A stretch of 64,000 nt of DNA from Belnapia rosea (lineage in GTDB: Bacteria > Pseudomonadota > Alphaproteobacteria > Acetobacterales > Acetobacteraceae): assembly GCF_900101615.1 (NCBI RefSeq), contig NZ_FMZX01000006.1, positions 145,600 to 209,599 on the forward strand, given 5' to 3'. Of the stretch, positions 8,728 through 18,217 are shown in pieces (the first letter of the stretch is position 1; every line of letters starts with the position of its first letter). Below the pieces are notes generated by a model that was given only the letters and a program-made list of their open reading frames with translations, ran no database searches and was not told the origin of the DNA. The position numbers and the translations under genes are program-made.

Positions 8728-10304
8728 GCCATCAGGTTCTCCAGCCGGTCCGCCTCGCTGGCCGGCTTGTCGGTGCGGATGCGGGCAATGCGGGGGAAGC
8801 GGAGGGCGACGCCCGATTTGTGCCGGCCCGACAGCTGGGCGGCGTCGAAGATCACCTCCAGCACCAGGGCCTTCTCCACCTCCCGCACCGGGCCGAAGCG
8901 GCTGACCGTGTGGTTGCGGATCCAGCGGTCGAGCCAGCCCAGCTCCTCATCCGTATAGCCGGAATAGGCCTTGCCGACGGGCACCAGCTCCTCGCCCCCC
9001 GCCCCGTCTGGCCGCCAGAGGCCGAAGGTGTAGTCGCTGTAGAAGCTGCTGCGCTTGCCATGGCCGCGCTGGGCATACATCAGCACCGCGTCGATGCTCA
9101 GCGGGTCCCGCTTCCACTTCCACCAGAGGCCCTTCTGCCGGCCGGCGAGATAGGGGCTGTTGGCGCGCTTCAGCATCAGCCCCTCGATGGAGGCGGCCCG
9201 CGCCCCGTCCCGCACCTCGCCCAGCTGGGCGACGGACGCGAAGGCGATCAGCGGCGAGAGGTCCATCCGCGCCGGCTCGAAGCGGGCCACCCAATCCTCC
9301 AGGCGGCGGCGGCGCTCGTCGAAGGGCAGCGCGCGGAGATCCTCGCCGCCCTCGAACAGCAGGTCGTAGAGGCGGACGCCGACCGGGTAGTCGCGCAGCA
9401 TCTTCGGCCCGACCAGCTTGCGGTTCAGCCGCTGCTGCAGGTCGGCGAAGGGCGCGACGAGACCGTCCCGGATCACCAGCAGCTCGCCATCCAGCACGGC
9501 ATGGAAGTCCATCGCCTCGAGGATCTCGGGGAAGCCGCCCGAGATATCCTCGCCGCCACGGCTCCAGATCCGCCGCCCGCCCGGCCCGGCGGTGAGCTGG
9601 ACGCGGATGCCGTCCCATTTCCACTCCGCACGCCAGGCGGCGGGGTCGAGGGCGGCGAGGTCGCGGTCCTCCAGCGGATGGGCCAGCATCAGCGGGCGGA
9701 AGACCGGGGCGTCGCGCGGATCGGGCTTCTCGGCCCCGCCTTCCAGCCAGCGGAAGATCGGCAGGTAGGGCGGCGCGACCCCGTGCCAGATCTCCTCGAT
9801 CTCCTCCACCGGCTTGCCGGACCATTCGGCCAGTGCCACCCGGGCGAGGCGGCCGGAGACGCCGACGCGCAGCCCCCCGGTGATGAGCTTGATGAGCGCC
9901 AGCCGCCCGCCGGAATCGAGCGTGTCGAGCCAGCCGGCAATCAAGGCCGGCAGCTCCGCCTTCGGCGTCACCTCCAGCGCCTCCACCACCTCGGAGAGGG
10001 TCGGCGGCGGGGCGTTCACGCCGGCCCTCTCCGGCCAGATCAGCGCCACCGTCTCGGCCAGGTCGCCGACATAGTCGTGGCTGAGGGCAAAGAGCACCGG
10101 GTCGGTGCGGGCGGCGGCGAGATCGCGGATCATCGCCGGCTTGGCGGCGGTGAAGACCAGCTCCTCGGTGAGCGCCGCGAGGCCGACGCCGCGATCGGGG
10201 TCGGGCTGGGTGGCGAACCAGTCGCGCAGCAGGGCCAGCTTGGCATTGCGGCCAGGGGTGAAGATCAGGCGCTCCAGCAACTCGGCGAAGGCGGAGACAC
10301 TCAT
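8700..10304 (-). CDS. ATP-dependent DNA ligase of the ligase-associated repair cassette
   Basis: The 534-aa ligase has an N-terminal DNA-binding domain, nucleotidyltransferase motif I EWKWDGIRVQ near residue 229 (adenylated Lys229), motif III FHAVLDGELLV, motif IV SIEGLMLKR and motif V WWKWKRDPLSIDAVLMY. An OB domain ends in ALRFPRIARIRTDK. Proteins of this type are annotated as cisplatin-damage-response ATP-dependent ligases and travel with an exonuclease, an Lhr-type helicase and PdeM. Its ATG overlaps the stop of the exonuclease gene as ATGA, so the two are co-translated. Confidence 0.95.
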   Translation of the reverse strand: MSVSAFAELLERLIFTPGRNAKLALLRDWFATQPDPDRGVGLAALTEELVFTAAKPAMIRDLAAARTDPVLFALSHDYVGDLAETVALIWPERAGVNAPPPTLSEVVEALEVTPKAELPALIAGWLDTLDSGGRLALIKLITGGLRVGVSGRLARVALAEWSGKPVEEIEEIWHGVAPPYLPIFRWLEGGAEKPDPRDAPVFRPLMLAHPLEDRDLAALDPAAWRAEWKWDGIRVQLTAGPGGRRIWSRGGEDISGGFPEILEAMDFHAVLDGELLVIRDGLVAPFADLQQRLNRKLVGPKMLRDYPVGVRLYDLLFEGGEDLRALPFDERRRRLEDWVARFEPARMDLSPLIAFASVAQLGEVRDGARAASIEGLMLKRANSPYLAGRQKGLWWKWKRDPLSIDAVLMYAQRGHGKRSSFYSDYTFGLWRPDGAGGEELVPVGKAYSGYTDEELGWLDRWIRNHTVSRFGPVREVEKALVLEVIFDAAQLSGRHKSGVALRFPRIARIRTDKPASEADRLENLMAYVEAPAEA

Positions 10305-11344
10305 GCCGCCGGCGCCTCGTCGGCCGGCACGGCCGCCTCGTCCTCATCCTCGCCGAGCCCGACCAGGTGCAGCGCCCGGCCGCGGATGCCGCGCCCGGCC
10401 AGTGCATGCACCAGGGCATCGTCGCGGCCATGCGTCACCCAGACCTCGGGCGCGCCGACCTCGTCGATGGTGCGGTTGAGGTCATCCCAATCGGCATGGT
10501 CGCTGATGACCATGGGCAGCTCGACCCCGCGCGTCCTGGCCCGCTGGCGCACCCGCATCCAGCCGCTGGCCAGCGCCGTCACCGGCTCGGCAAGGCGCCG
10601 GGCCCAGCGATCGGCGATGGCCGAGGGGGGCGCGAGGACGATGGCGCCGCGCAGCTCCGCCTTGTTGGCGACGGTCGCCGGCCGCAGCTCGCCGAGCGGC
10701 ACGCCGAGCTCCTCGTAGAGGCGGCAGAGCGGCTGCTGGGCGCCGTGCAGATGGATCGGCCGGTCCCAGCCGGCGGCGCGCAGCAGGGCGATCACCCGCT
10801 GGCATTTGCCGAGTGCGTAGCAGCCGACCACATGCGTCCGCTCCGGGAACAGGGCCAGGCTCTTCAGCAGCTTCGCCACCTCATGGGCCGGGTCCGGGTG
10901 GCGGAAGACCGGCAAGGCGAAGGTCGCCTCGGTGACGAAGACATCGCAGCCCACCACCTCGAAGGGCGCACAGGTCGGGTCGGCCTGCCGCTTGTAGTCG
11001 CCGGAGACCACGGCGCGGGAGCCGCGCCAGTCCAGCACCACCTGAGCCGAGCCGAGCACATGCCCGGCCGGGACGAGGCGGATCGTCACCTCGCCCTGGC
11101 GCAGCACCTCGCCATAGCGCATCGGCTGCTGGCTGGCGCCTGCCCCCTCCCCCATCCGCGCCCGCATGATGGCGAGCGTCTCCGGCGTCGCCAGCACGGC
11201 CTGGTGGCCCGGTCGCGCATGGTCGGCATGGCCATGGGTGATGACGGCCCGCTCCACCGGCCGCACCGGGTCGATGAAGAAGCCGCCAGGCTCGCAGAGC
11301 AGGCCGTCAGGGGTGACACGGAGCCAGGTCTCGGGGTGGGGCAT
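10301..11344 (-). CDS. Ligase-associated DNA exonuclease (metallo-beta-lactamase fold)
   Basis: The 347-aa protein has the metallo-beta-lactamase/beta-CASP signature: THGHADHARPGH at residues 36-47 (metal-binding His and Asp), PAGHVLGSAQVVL, VVSGDYKR and ISDHADWDDL. It matches the exonuclease of the ligase-associated cassette (TIGR04122-like), related to CPSF/SNM1 nucleases. ATG 11344 opens the leftward exonuclease-ligase pair. The first gene upstream on the other strand is a histidine kinase, not the usual helicase. Confidence 0.93.
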   Translation of the reverse strand: MPHPETWLRVTPDGLLCEPGGFFIDPVRPVERAVITHGHADHARPGHQAVLATPETLAIMRARMGEGAGASQQPMRYGEVLRQGEVTIRLVPAGHVLGSAQVVLDWRGSRAVVSGDYKRQADPTCAPFEVVGCDVFVTEATFALPVFRHPDPAHEVAKLLKSLALFPERTHVVGCYALGKCQRVIALLRAAGWDRPIHLHGAQQPLCRLYEELGVPLGELRPATVANKAELRGAIVLAPPSAIADRWARRLAEPVTALASGWMRVRQRARTRGVELPMVISDHADWDDLNRTIDEVGAPEVWVTHGRDDALVHALAGRGIRGRALHLVGLGEDEDEAAVPADEAPAA

Positions 11345-11681
11345 CGGGATGGGGTCACCTCGGTCCTGCGGAGCTTGGGGAGAAAGTGCCAGGCTTCAAG
11401 CCGGTTGCAGAGCAATGACGGGAGGTGCCCTCAACCAAAAGGTGAATAACGAGGTGGCGCACACGCATGCCAATGGCGCAATGTCTACACTTCGGCCACA
11501 GTATGGCACCGCTGTGGCATGTGGTTTCGGGCCTGGTGGCAACCCCCCTTGCACCAGGTCGTTCCCAGTGGCGTGCGCCGTGCTGGGGCCGGGAAACCAC
11601 CGGTCGCGTCAGGCGTCAAAATGCTACCGCGCCCGCAACGGCTGGTGGGCATCTTAGGTGCATGAAGGGCAAGGGATTTGG
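11345..11681. other. Divergent intergenic region with a hairpin
   Basis: These 337 bp separate the leftward exonuclease-ligase pair from the rightward kinase-helicase-PdeM block and must hold promoters for both. No gene is supported here. A hairpin is visible: CCTGGTGGCAA (11532-11542) pairs with TTGCACCAGG (11549-11558) with one bulged G and a C-rich loop. No LexA-type box was recognised. Confidence 0.4.
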
Positions 11682-12713
11682 ATGTCGCCAGGGCAGCGGG
11701 ATGCGGCAGAAGCCGGGACGGCGGCGGAAGCGGAGCCCTCCCTCCTGCTGGACTATGCTCCGGTCATGATCTGGCAGGCCGGGCCTGACCGGTCGCGCAG
11801 CTTCGTCAACCAGTCCTGGCTCGATTTCACCGGCCGGCCTGCGGAGGCGGAGCTGGGCTTCGGCTGGGTGGACAACCTGCATCCGGAGGATCGGGCCCGT
11901 TGCGAGCAGGCCTCGCTCGAGGGCTTCGCCTCGGAGCGGCCATTCACCATCGACTACCGGCTGCGCCGGCATGATGGCGCCTGGCGCTGGGTGCTCGATA
12001 CCGCCCGGCCGCTTTGCCAGGACGGCGTCTTCACCGGCTTCGTCGGCTCCTGCGTCGACATCACCGAGATGCGCGAGGCCCTGGAGGAGCGGCGCCGGGC
12101 GCTGGCCGAGCGCGAGGTGCTGCTGGCGGAGCTGCATCACCGGGTGAAGAACAACGCCCAGGCGACGACCTCCTTCCTCGGCCTGCAGGCCAGCCGCGCG
12201 AGCAGCCCGGAGGTGGCCGCGGCGCTGCGCGGCGCGGCCAACCGTGTGATGCTGGCCACGCTGGTGCAGGACCGCATGTTCCGCATCGCCGAGAATGCGA
12301 TGATCGATCTCGGGACGGAGTTGCAGGCCACCGCGCAGAGTGCGCTGGACGTGGTCGCCCGCCCGGGCATCATGCTCGACTCCGAGGTGGAGGCGGGCCT
12401 GCTGATGCCGGTCTCCCAGGCGACGCCGCTGGCGCTGATCGTGAACGAGCTGGTGGTGAATGCCGCCCGCCATGCCTTCCCGGACGGCCATGGCGGCACG
12501 GTCCGCCTGCGGCTCCGCCGCCCGGCGCCGGGCCTGGGGGAGCTGGTGGTGGAGGATGACGGCATAGGGCTGCAGGAAGCGCAGCGGCGCACCTCGCCGC
12601 AGGGCTGCCTCGGCCTGCACCTGGTCCCCCGCCTCGCCCGCCAGGCCCATGCCAGCCTCCGCCTCGAGGCTGACCACGGCACCCGGGCGACGCTTCGCTT
12701 CGCCTGCGGCTGA
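11682..12713 (+). CDS. PAS-domain sensor histidine kinase (HisKA_2/HWE-like)
   Basis: The 343-aa kinase has no membrane segment. Residues 22-132 form a PAS/PAC module (DYAPVMIWQAGPD, WLDFTGRPAEAELG, DYRLRRHDGAWRWVLD, GSCVDITEM). A short coiled coil (EALEERRRALAEREVL) leads to ELHHRVKNN at 150-158, the HisKA_2 phospho-acceptor box with its His, and then a HATPase domain with LIVNELVVNAARHAFP and EDDGIGL. Such soluble kinases usually feed PhyR/EcfG or CheY-like regulators, but no response regulator is adjacent. ATG 11682 is chosen over GTG 11658 because AAGGG lies 7-8 bases upstream. It sits in the middle of the repair cassette, 42 bp before the helicase. Confidence 0.9.
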   Translation: MSPGQRDAAEAGTAAEAEPSLLLDYAPVMIWQAGPDRSRSFVNQSWLDFTGRPAEAELGFGWVDNLHPEDRARCEQASLEGFASERPFTIDYRLRRHDGAWRWVLDTARPLCQDGVFTGFVGSCVDITEMREALEERRRALAEREVLLAELHHRVKNNAQATTSFLGLQASRASSPEVAAALRGAANRVMLATLVQDRMFRIAENAMIDLGTELQATAQSALDVVARPGIMLDSEVEAGLLMPVSQATPLALIVNELVVNAARHAFPDGHGGTVRLRLRRPAPGLGELVVEDDGIGLQEAQRRTSPQGCLGLHLVPRLARQAHASLRLEADHGTRATLRFACG

Positions 12714-12755
12714 AACCTTCCCGCCCGGCCTCCGCCCCGCCATATTGGGGGCCAG

Positions 12756-15305
12756 ATGGGAACATTGCCGGAACCCTTTGCCGCCTGGTTCGCCGGGCGC
12801 GGCTGGACGCCTCGACCACACCAGCTCGCCCTGTTGCGGGCGGCCGAGGCCGGGCATTCCGCCCTGCTGGTCGCGCCGACCGGCGGCGGCAAGACGCTGG
12901 CCGGCTTCCTGCCGAGCCTCATCGACCTCGCCCGGGCGCCCCGTGCCAATGGGGCGGGATCGCTGCACACCCTCTATATCTCGCCGCTGAAGGCGCTCGC
13001 CGTCGATATCGCCCGCAACCTGATGGCGCCGGTGGAGGAGATGGGCCTCCCCATCCGGATCGAGACGCGCACCGGCGACACGCCGCAGAACCGCCGCGCG
13101 CGGCAGCGGGTCGATCCACCCAACCTGCTGCTGACCACGCCGGAAAGCCTCGCCCTGCTGCTTACCCAGCCGGAGGCGGGTGAATTCTTCGCCGGGCTCG
13201 GCGCGGTGGTGGTGGATGAGATCCACGCCCTGGCCGGCACCAAGCGGGGCGACCAGCTCGCCCTCTGCCTCGCCCGGCTGGGGCGGCTGGCGCCGGGCGC
13301 ACGGCGCGTCGGCCTCTCCGCGACCGTCGCCTGGCCGGAGCCGCTGCGCGCCTTTCTCTCCGCCACCGGCGAGGCGGAGGCGGTGCGGCTGGTGCAGGTG
13401 CGCGGCGGCGCGGCGCCCGAGCTGTCGATCACCCTGCCGGAGGGGCGGCTGCCCTGGGGCGGGCATATGGGCCTTGCCTCCATGCCGGAGGTCTATCGCC
13501 GCATCCGCGAGGCGCGGGTCACCATCGTCTTCGTCAATACCCGCGCCCAGGCGGAGCTCTGCTTCCAGGCGCTGTGGCGGCTGAATGACGACAGCCTGGC
13601 GATCGCCCTCCACCATGGCAGCCTGACCGTCGAGCAGCGCCGCAAGGTGGAGGCGGCGATGGCCGCCGGAAAGCTGCGGGCGGTGGTGGCGACCGCCTCG
13701 CTCGACCTTGGCATCGACTGGGGCGATGTGGACCAGGTGATCCAGGTCGGCGCGCCGAAGGGCGTCGCCCGGCTGCTGCAGCGGGTCGGCCGCGCCAACC
13801 ACCGGATGGACGAGCCCTCCCGCGCCGTGCTGGTCCCGGCCAACCGCTTCGAGGTGATCGAATGCACCGCGGCGCTGGAGGCCGTGCGGCATCAGGAGCT
13901 GGATGGCGACCCGCCGCGGCCCGGCGGGCTCGACGTGCTGGCGCAGCACATCCTGGCCATGGCCTGCCACGCCCCCTTCCATCCGGATGCCTTGTACGAG
14001 GAGGTGCGGTGCGCCGCGCCCTATGCGGCGCTCACCCGGCGCGACTTCGACGACGTGCTCGGCTTCGTCGAGAATGGCGGCTACGCGCTGCGCGTCTATG
14101 ACCGTTTCCGCAAGCTGTTCCGCGATGCCGAGGGCATGGTGCATGTGCGCGACCAGCGCGTGGCGCGGCAGCTGCGGATGAATCTCGGCACCATCGTCGA
14201 GACGCCGCTGGTGAAGGTGCGGCTGCGCGGCGGGCCGGTGCTCGGCGAGGTGGAGGAGTGGTTCATCTCCACCCTCGTCGCCGGCGACTGCTTCATCTTC
14301 GCCGGCCAGACGCTGCGCTTCGAGGCGCTGGACGGCGTCAGCGCCGTGGTCTCCCGTGGCGGCGAGGGGGACCCGCGCGTGCCGGCCTATGCCGGCTCCC
14401 GCATGCCGCTCTCCACCTGGCTGGCGGCGCGCGTGCGGGAGATCATCAACGAGCCGCGCAAGTGGCGCCTGCTGCCGGAGCCAGTGCGGGACTGGCTGCG
14501 GCTGCAGCAGCGGCGCTCGATGCTGCCGCCCAAGGACGGGCTGCTGATCGAGACCTTCCCGCGCGGCGGCCGCTGGTTCCTCGTCGCCTATTGCTTCGAG
14601 GGGCGGCTGGCGCACCAGACGCTCGGCATGCTCGTCACCAAGCGGATGGAGCGCGCCGGCTTCGGGCCACTCGGCTACCTCGCCACCGACTATGTCCTCG
14701 CCACCTGGTCGGCCTTCGAGCCGACCGCGGTCGAGACCCTCTTCGAGGAAGACATCCTCGGCGAGGAGCTGGAGGAGTGGATGGCCGAGAGCTCCATGCT
14801 CCGCCGCACCTTCCGCAACATCGCCACCATCGCCGGGCTGCTCGAGAAGAACCACCCGGGACAAGAGAAGCGCCCGCGCCAGATGACCATGAATGCCGAC
14901 CTGATCTACGACGTGCTGCGCAAGCACGAGCCCGACCACATCCTGCTCCGCGCCACGCGGCAGGAGGCGGCGGGCGGCCTCACCGATGTCGCGCGCATCG
15001 GCCTGCTGCTGGCCCGCGCGCGCGGGCGCATCATCCACCGCTCCCTCGACCGCGTCTCGCCGCTCGCCGTGCCGGCGCTCATCGAGGAGGGCCGCGAATG
15101 GGTGGCCGGCGGCGCCGAGGATGCGCTGCTCGCCGAGGCCGAGGCGCTGGTCGAGGAGGTGACGGATGGCGCCGAGATCTTCTCGGAGCTGCTGGCCGAG
15201 GTGACGGAGGGCGTGCGCATCCGCCCGCGCGACGTGGACAAGCCGCGCCACCGCGAGCGCCCGCGCCGCAGCCGCTTCATCCGCAGCATGCCGCGCAGCG
15301 CATGA
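12756..15305 (+). CDS. Ligase-associated DEXH-box DNA helicase (Lhr-core type)
   Basis: The 849-aa superfamily 2 helicase has Walker A APTGGGKT at 40-47, motif Ia SPLKALAVD, motif II DEIH at 154-157, motif III LSATVAWPE, motif V TASLDLGIDWGDVDQV, and motif VI LQRVGRANHRMDEP. After the RecA cores come the winged-helix and beta-barrel regions of the Lhr core. It matches the ligase-associated DEXH helicase (TIGR04121-like), a 3'-5' ATP-driven translocase acting with ligase, exonuclease and PdeM in DNA repair. The end overlaps pdeM by 4 bp (ATGA). The opposite strand is open for a very long stretch here, but that is a high-GC shadow. Confidence 0.95.
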   Translation: MGTLPEPFAAWFAGRGWTPRPHQLALLRAAEAGHSALLVAPTGGGKTLAGFLPSLIDLARAPRANGAGSLHTLYISPLKALAVDIARNLMAPVEEMGLPIRIETRTGDTPQNRRARQRVDPPNLLLTTPESLALLLTQPEAGEFFAGLGAVVVDEIHALAGTKRGDQLALCLARLGRLAPGARRVGLSATVAWPEPLRAFLSATGEAEAVRLVQVRGGAAPELSITLPEGRLPWGGHMGLASMPEVYRRIREARVTIVFVNTRAQAELCFQALWRLNDDSLAIALHHGSLTVEQRRKVEAAMAAGKLRAVVATASLDLGIDWGDVDQVIQVGAPKGVARLLQRVGRANHRMDEPSRAVLVPANRFEVIECTAALEAVRHQELDGDPPRPGGLDVLAQHILAMACHAPFHPDALYEEVRCAAPYAALTRRDFDDVLGFVENGGYALRVYDRFRKLFRDAEGMVHVRDQRVARQLRMNLGTIVETPLVKVRLRGGPVLGEVEEWFISTLVAGDCFIFAGQTLRFEALDGVSAVVSRGGEGDPRVPAYAGSRMPLSTWLAARVREIINEPRKWRLLPEPVRDWLRLQQRRSMLPPKDGLLIETFPRGGRWFLVAYCFEGRLAHQTLGMLVTKRMERAGFGPLGYLATDYVLATWSAFEPTAVETLFEEDILGEELEEWMAESSMLRRTFRNIATIAGLLEKNHPGQEKRPRQMTMNADLIYDVLRKHEPDHILLRATRQEAAGGLTDVARIGLLLARARGRIIHRSLDRVSPLAVPALIEEGREWVAGGAEDALLAEAEALVEEVTDGAEIFSELLAEVTEGVRIRPRDVDKPRHRERPRRSRFIRSMPRSA

Positions 15306-16051
15306 GCGCCGCCCCCATCCATCTCGGCGGCGAGCGGCTGATGCTCGACCCGGCGGGCGTGCTGCACTGGCCGGCGCGGCGCACGCTGGTGGTCGCCGAC
15401 CTGCATCTCGAGAAGGGCAGCGCCTTCGCCGCCGCCGGCCGCTTCCTGCCGCCCTATGACACGCGGGAGACGCTGTCCCGCCTCGCCCTGCTGCTGCGGC
15501 GCTGGAAACCGGAGCGGATCGTCGCCCTCGGCGACAGCTTCCATGACCGGCATGGCGCCTCCCGCCTGCCGCCCGCCGAGGCGGAGGCGCTGCACCGCAT
15601 GCTGGCGGGTGTCGAGATGGTCTGGGTGCTCGGCAACCACGACCCGGAGCCGCCCGAGGGGCTGCCCGGCCTCGCGGCCGAGGAGCTGCGCGACGGTCCG
15701 CTGGTGTTCCGCCACCAGGCACGGCCCGCGGCATCCCGCTTCGCCATGGCGCCGGGGGGCGAGGTGTCCGGGCATTTTCATCCGAAGGCGACGATGCCGA
15801 CGCGGGTGGGCGGCATCACCCGCCCCTGCTTCATTGCCGATGGGCGGCGCCTGCTGCTGCCCGCCTTCGGCGCCTATACCGGCGGGCTGGATGCGCGGGA
15901 CCCGGCCATCGCAGGCCTTTTCCCGCGCGGTGCGCGCCTCTTCCTGCTGGGGCGCGAGCGGCTGTTCAGCATGGCGGCCGGCCCGCCCCGGGCTGTGGCA
16001 GGGGGCGGGCCGGCGCCAAGGCCCGTGCTTACGGAAACAGGACCTGGCTGA
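15302..16051 (+). CDS. pdeM: Ligase-associated metallophosphoesterase PdeM
   Basis: The 249-aa binuclear metallophosphoesterase has VVADLHLEKGS, ALGDSFHDRHG, VWVLGNHDPEP, and SGHFHPKAT as metal ligands. It is the nuclease/phosphoesterase partner of the ligase-associated repair cassette (TIGR04123-like). It starts within the helicase stop as ATGA, so is translationally coupled. The last 23 bp overlap the convergent fasciclin gene, so the tail of about 25 residues (PRAVAGGGPAPRP) may be a run-on relative to the usual family length. Confidence 0.93.
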   Translation: MSAAPIHLGGERLMLDPAGVLHWPARRTLVVADLHLEKGSAFAAAGRFLPPYDTRETLSRLALLLRRWKPERIVALGDSFHDRHGASRLPPAEAEALHRMLAGVEMVWVLGNHDPEPPEGLPGLAAEELRDGPLVFRHQARPAASRFAMAPGGEVSGHFHPKATMPTRVGGITRPCFIADGRRLLLPAFGAYTGGLDARDPAIAGLFPRGARLFLLGRERLFSMAAGPPRAVAGGGPAPRPVLTETGPG

Positions 16052-16607
16052 TGGCGTGGATGATGCCGTTATTGGCGATGATGTCCGGCCCGACCACCAG
16101 CGCCGGGGCCTGCACGTTCAGCCCACCCGCGCCGAAGCTGCCGGTCTGCTGCTCGGGCGCCGGGTTGCTGACGGCGATCTTGCTGCCGTCATTTGCCACC
16201 AGGAGCTCGGCGCCGTTCACGGTCTTGAAGCGGCGGTCGTTCAGCAGGCCCGAGGAGGGCATGGAGCCGGCGACGATGTGGTAGGCGATCAGCGCGCGCA
16301 GCCGCAGCGGGTCCGTGCTGTTCTGGTTGATGTTGCCCGAGCCCTGCGAGGTGAGCTCGGTCATGCGCGCATTCACCACGTCGAAGGCCTGGTTGACCGG
16401 GGCGAAGACCGTCACGCTCGCGGTCGAGCGGAGTTGGTCGGTGACGCCCGCCTGGGTGATGATGTCGATGAAGCGGCTGAAGCGCCCGTCGGCCGCCAGC
16501 GTGTCCATGACGTTGCGCGTCTGCGCTTGGCCCGGCCGGGCGCCGAGGATCATGGCGCTGCCGATAGCAGCCGTGGAGAGAAAATGACGGCGGTGTAAGG
16601 AAATCAT
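16029..16607 (-). CDS. Secreted fasciclin-domain protein
   Basis: The 192-aa protein starts MISLHRRHFLSTAAIG, a twin-arginine-like signal ending near GQAQ at residue 29. One fasciclin (FAS1) domain follows: DGRFSRFIDIITQAGV, TVFAPVNQAFDVV, RALIAYHIVAGSM, and the closing IIANNGIIHAISQVLFP. FAS1 proteins mediate adhesion or surface assembly. ATG 16607 is chosen because AAGG lies about 9 bases upstream and the signal peptide begins there; the frame extends further without coding character. It is convergent with pdeM (23-bp overlap) and divergent from the photolyase. Confidence 0.9.
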   Translation of the reverse strand: MISLHRRHFLSTAAIGSAMILGARPGQAQTRNVMDTLAADGRFSRFIDIITQAGVTDQLRSTASVTVFAPVNQAFDVVNARMTELTSQGSGNINQNSTDPLRLRALIAYHIVAGSMPSSGLLNDRRFKTVNGAELLVANDGSKIAVSNPAPEQQTGSFGAGGLNVQAPALVVGPDIIANNGIIHAISQVLFP

Positions 16608-16753
16608 AGGAAATTGCCTTGTTGGTTGAAGGTCGGGGTGAAAGCTCGGCCATCGGGATCGCTCCCGTGCGATGGCGGAACGCCACCGCACTGCGTCGGT
16701 TCGCGGCATCGCGTGCCCGTCATGAATGTCGTGTTTTCGCAAGTGGCACTTAC

Positions 16754-18217
16754 ATGACGAGAATGTCCGATCCGCCTCCTGCCCTGATCTGGTTCCGCCA
16801 GGATCTGCGCCTCGCCGATAATCCCGCCCTCGCTGCCGGCACCGGCCGGCCTGTATTGCCGGTTTACGTGCTGGATGATGCCCCGGCCGGGCGCTGGGCC
16901 CCGGCCGGAGCGGCGCGCTGGTGGCTGCACCACTCGCTCGCTGCATTGGGGGAGGCGCTGGCCGCCTGCGGTGCGCCGCTGCTGCTCGCGCGCGGCCGGG
17001 CGGAGATCGTTATCCCGGCGCTGGCGGATGCGGTCGGCGCCACGGAGGTGCTGGCCGGGCGGCTCACCGAGCCCTGGGCGCGGGAGCGGGATGCGCGGGT
17101 GGCCGAGGCGCTGGAGGCCGCCGGACGCAGCCTTCGCCTCCACACCTCCACCCTGCTGCGCGAGCCGCCGACGGTGCTGAGCGGCAGCGGCAAGCCCTAT
17201 ACGGTCTACGGCCCCTTCGCCAAATCCATGGCAACGCGCGGCGAGCCAGAGGCGCCGCTGCCCGCTCCGGACCGCCTACGGCCGGCGAAGGACGCGCCCT
17301 CCGGCGACCGGCTTGAGGATTGGCACCTACTGCCCCAGCCGCCGGTGCCGGATTGGGCGGCCGAATTCGGCACCATCTGGACGCCGGGCGAGGCAGGGGC
17401 CGAGGCCCGGCTTGGGCGATTCCTCGCCGGACCGGTGCGCGACTATGCGGTCAATCGCAACCTGCCGGGCATCGAGGGCTCCTCCGGCCTGTCGCCGCAT
17501 CTCCGCTGGGGCGAGGTTTCGCCGCGCCAGGTCTGGCATGCGGTGCGCGAGGCCATCCCTGGCGATGTCGAGGCCGCCCGGCCCTTCCTCTCCGAAATCC
17601 TCTGGCGGGAATTCTCCTACCATCTGCTCTGGCACCGGCCGGAGATGCCGGACGTGCCGCTGCGCGAACGCTTCGCCCCCTTCCCCTGGGCGCCGGATGC
17701 GGCGCTGCTGCGCGCCTGGCAGCGCGGGCGCACCGGCTACCCCATCGTCGATGCCGGCATGCGCCAGCTCTGGCGGCATGGATGGATGCACAACCGGGTG
17801 CGGATGATCACCGCCTCGCTGCTGGTGAAGCAGCTGCTGCAGCCCTGGCAGGAGGGCTCCGCCTGGTTCTGGGACACGTTGGTGGATGCCGACCTCGCCT
17901 CGAACAGCGCCTCCTGGCAATGGATCGCCGGCAGCGGCACGGATGCCTCGCCCTATTTCCGGGTCTTCAACCCGGTCCTGCAGGGCGAGAAATTCGATCC
18001 CAAGGGCGCCTATGTGCGGCGCTTCGTGCCGGAGCTGGCGGCGCTGCCCGATCGCTGGCTGCACCGCCCCTGGGAGGCGCCGGAGACGGTGTTGGCCGAA
18101 GCCGGGCTGAGCCTCGGGCGGGACTATCCGCGGCCGGTGGTGCTGCCCGAGGAGGGCCGCCGCCGGGCGCTCGAGGCCTTCGCCACCCTGCGTGGCCGGG
18201 CGGAGCCGGCGGCATGA
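16754..18217 (+). CDS. phrB: Deoxyribodipyrimidine photolyase (cryptochrome/photolyase class I)
   Basis: The enzyme repairs cyclobutane pyrimidine dimers using light and FADH-. Its 487 residues begin with the antenna domain (ALIWFRQDLRLADNPAL), and the C-terminal FAD domain shows GEVSPRQVWHA, SEILWREFSYHLLWH, HNRVRMITASLLVKQLL, DADLASNSASWQW and SPYFRVFNPVLQGEKFDP. ATG 16754 is used; ATG 16763 is possible and neither has a strong ribosome site. The last codon overlaps the next gene (ATGA). With the neighbouring ligase cassette it makes a DNA-repair neighbourhood. Confidence 0.95.
   Translation: MTRMSDPPPALIWFRQDLRLADNPALAAGTGRPVLPVYVLDDAPAGRWAPAGAARWWLHHSLAALGEALAACGAPLLLARGRAEIVIPALADAVGATEVLAGRLTEPWARERDARVAEALEAAGRSLRLHTSTLLREPPTVLSGSGKPYTVYGPFAKSMATRGEPEAPLPAPDRLRPAKDAPSGDRLEDWHLLPQPPVPDWAAEFGTIWTPGEAGAEARLGRFLAGPVRDYAVNRNLPGIEGSSGLSPHLRWGEVSPRQVWHAVREAIPGDVEAARPFLSEILWREFSYHLLWHRPEMPDVPLRERFAPFPWAPDAALLRAWQRGRTGYPIVDAGMRQLWRHGWMHNRVRMITASLLVKQLLQPWQEGSAWFWDTLVDADLASNSASWQWIAGSGTDASPYFRVFNPVLQGEKFDPKGAYVRRFVPELAALPDRWLHRPWEAPETVLAEAGLSLGRDYPRPVVLPEEGRRRALEAFATLRGRAEPAA

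Noticed and set aside
11616..15734. A very long open frame on the minus strand across the kinase, helicase and PdeM genes
   Set aside because: It is antisense to genes with clear domains, is rich in Arg, Ala, Gly and His, and has no ribosome site or family pattern; high GC leaves antisense frames open.
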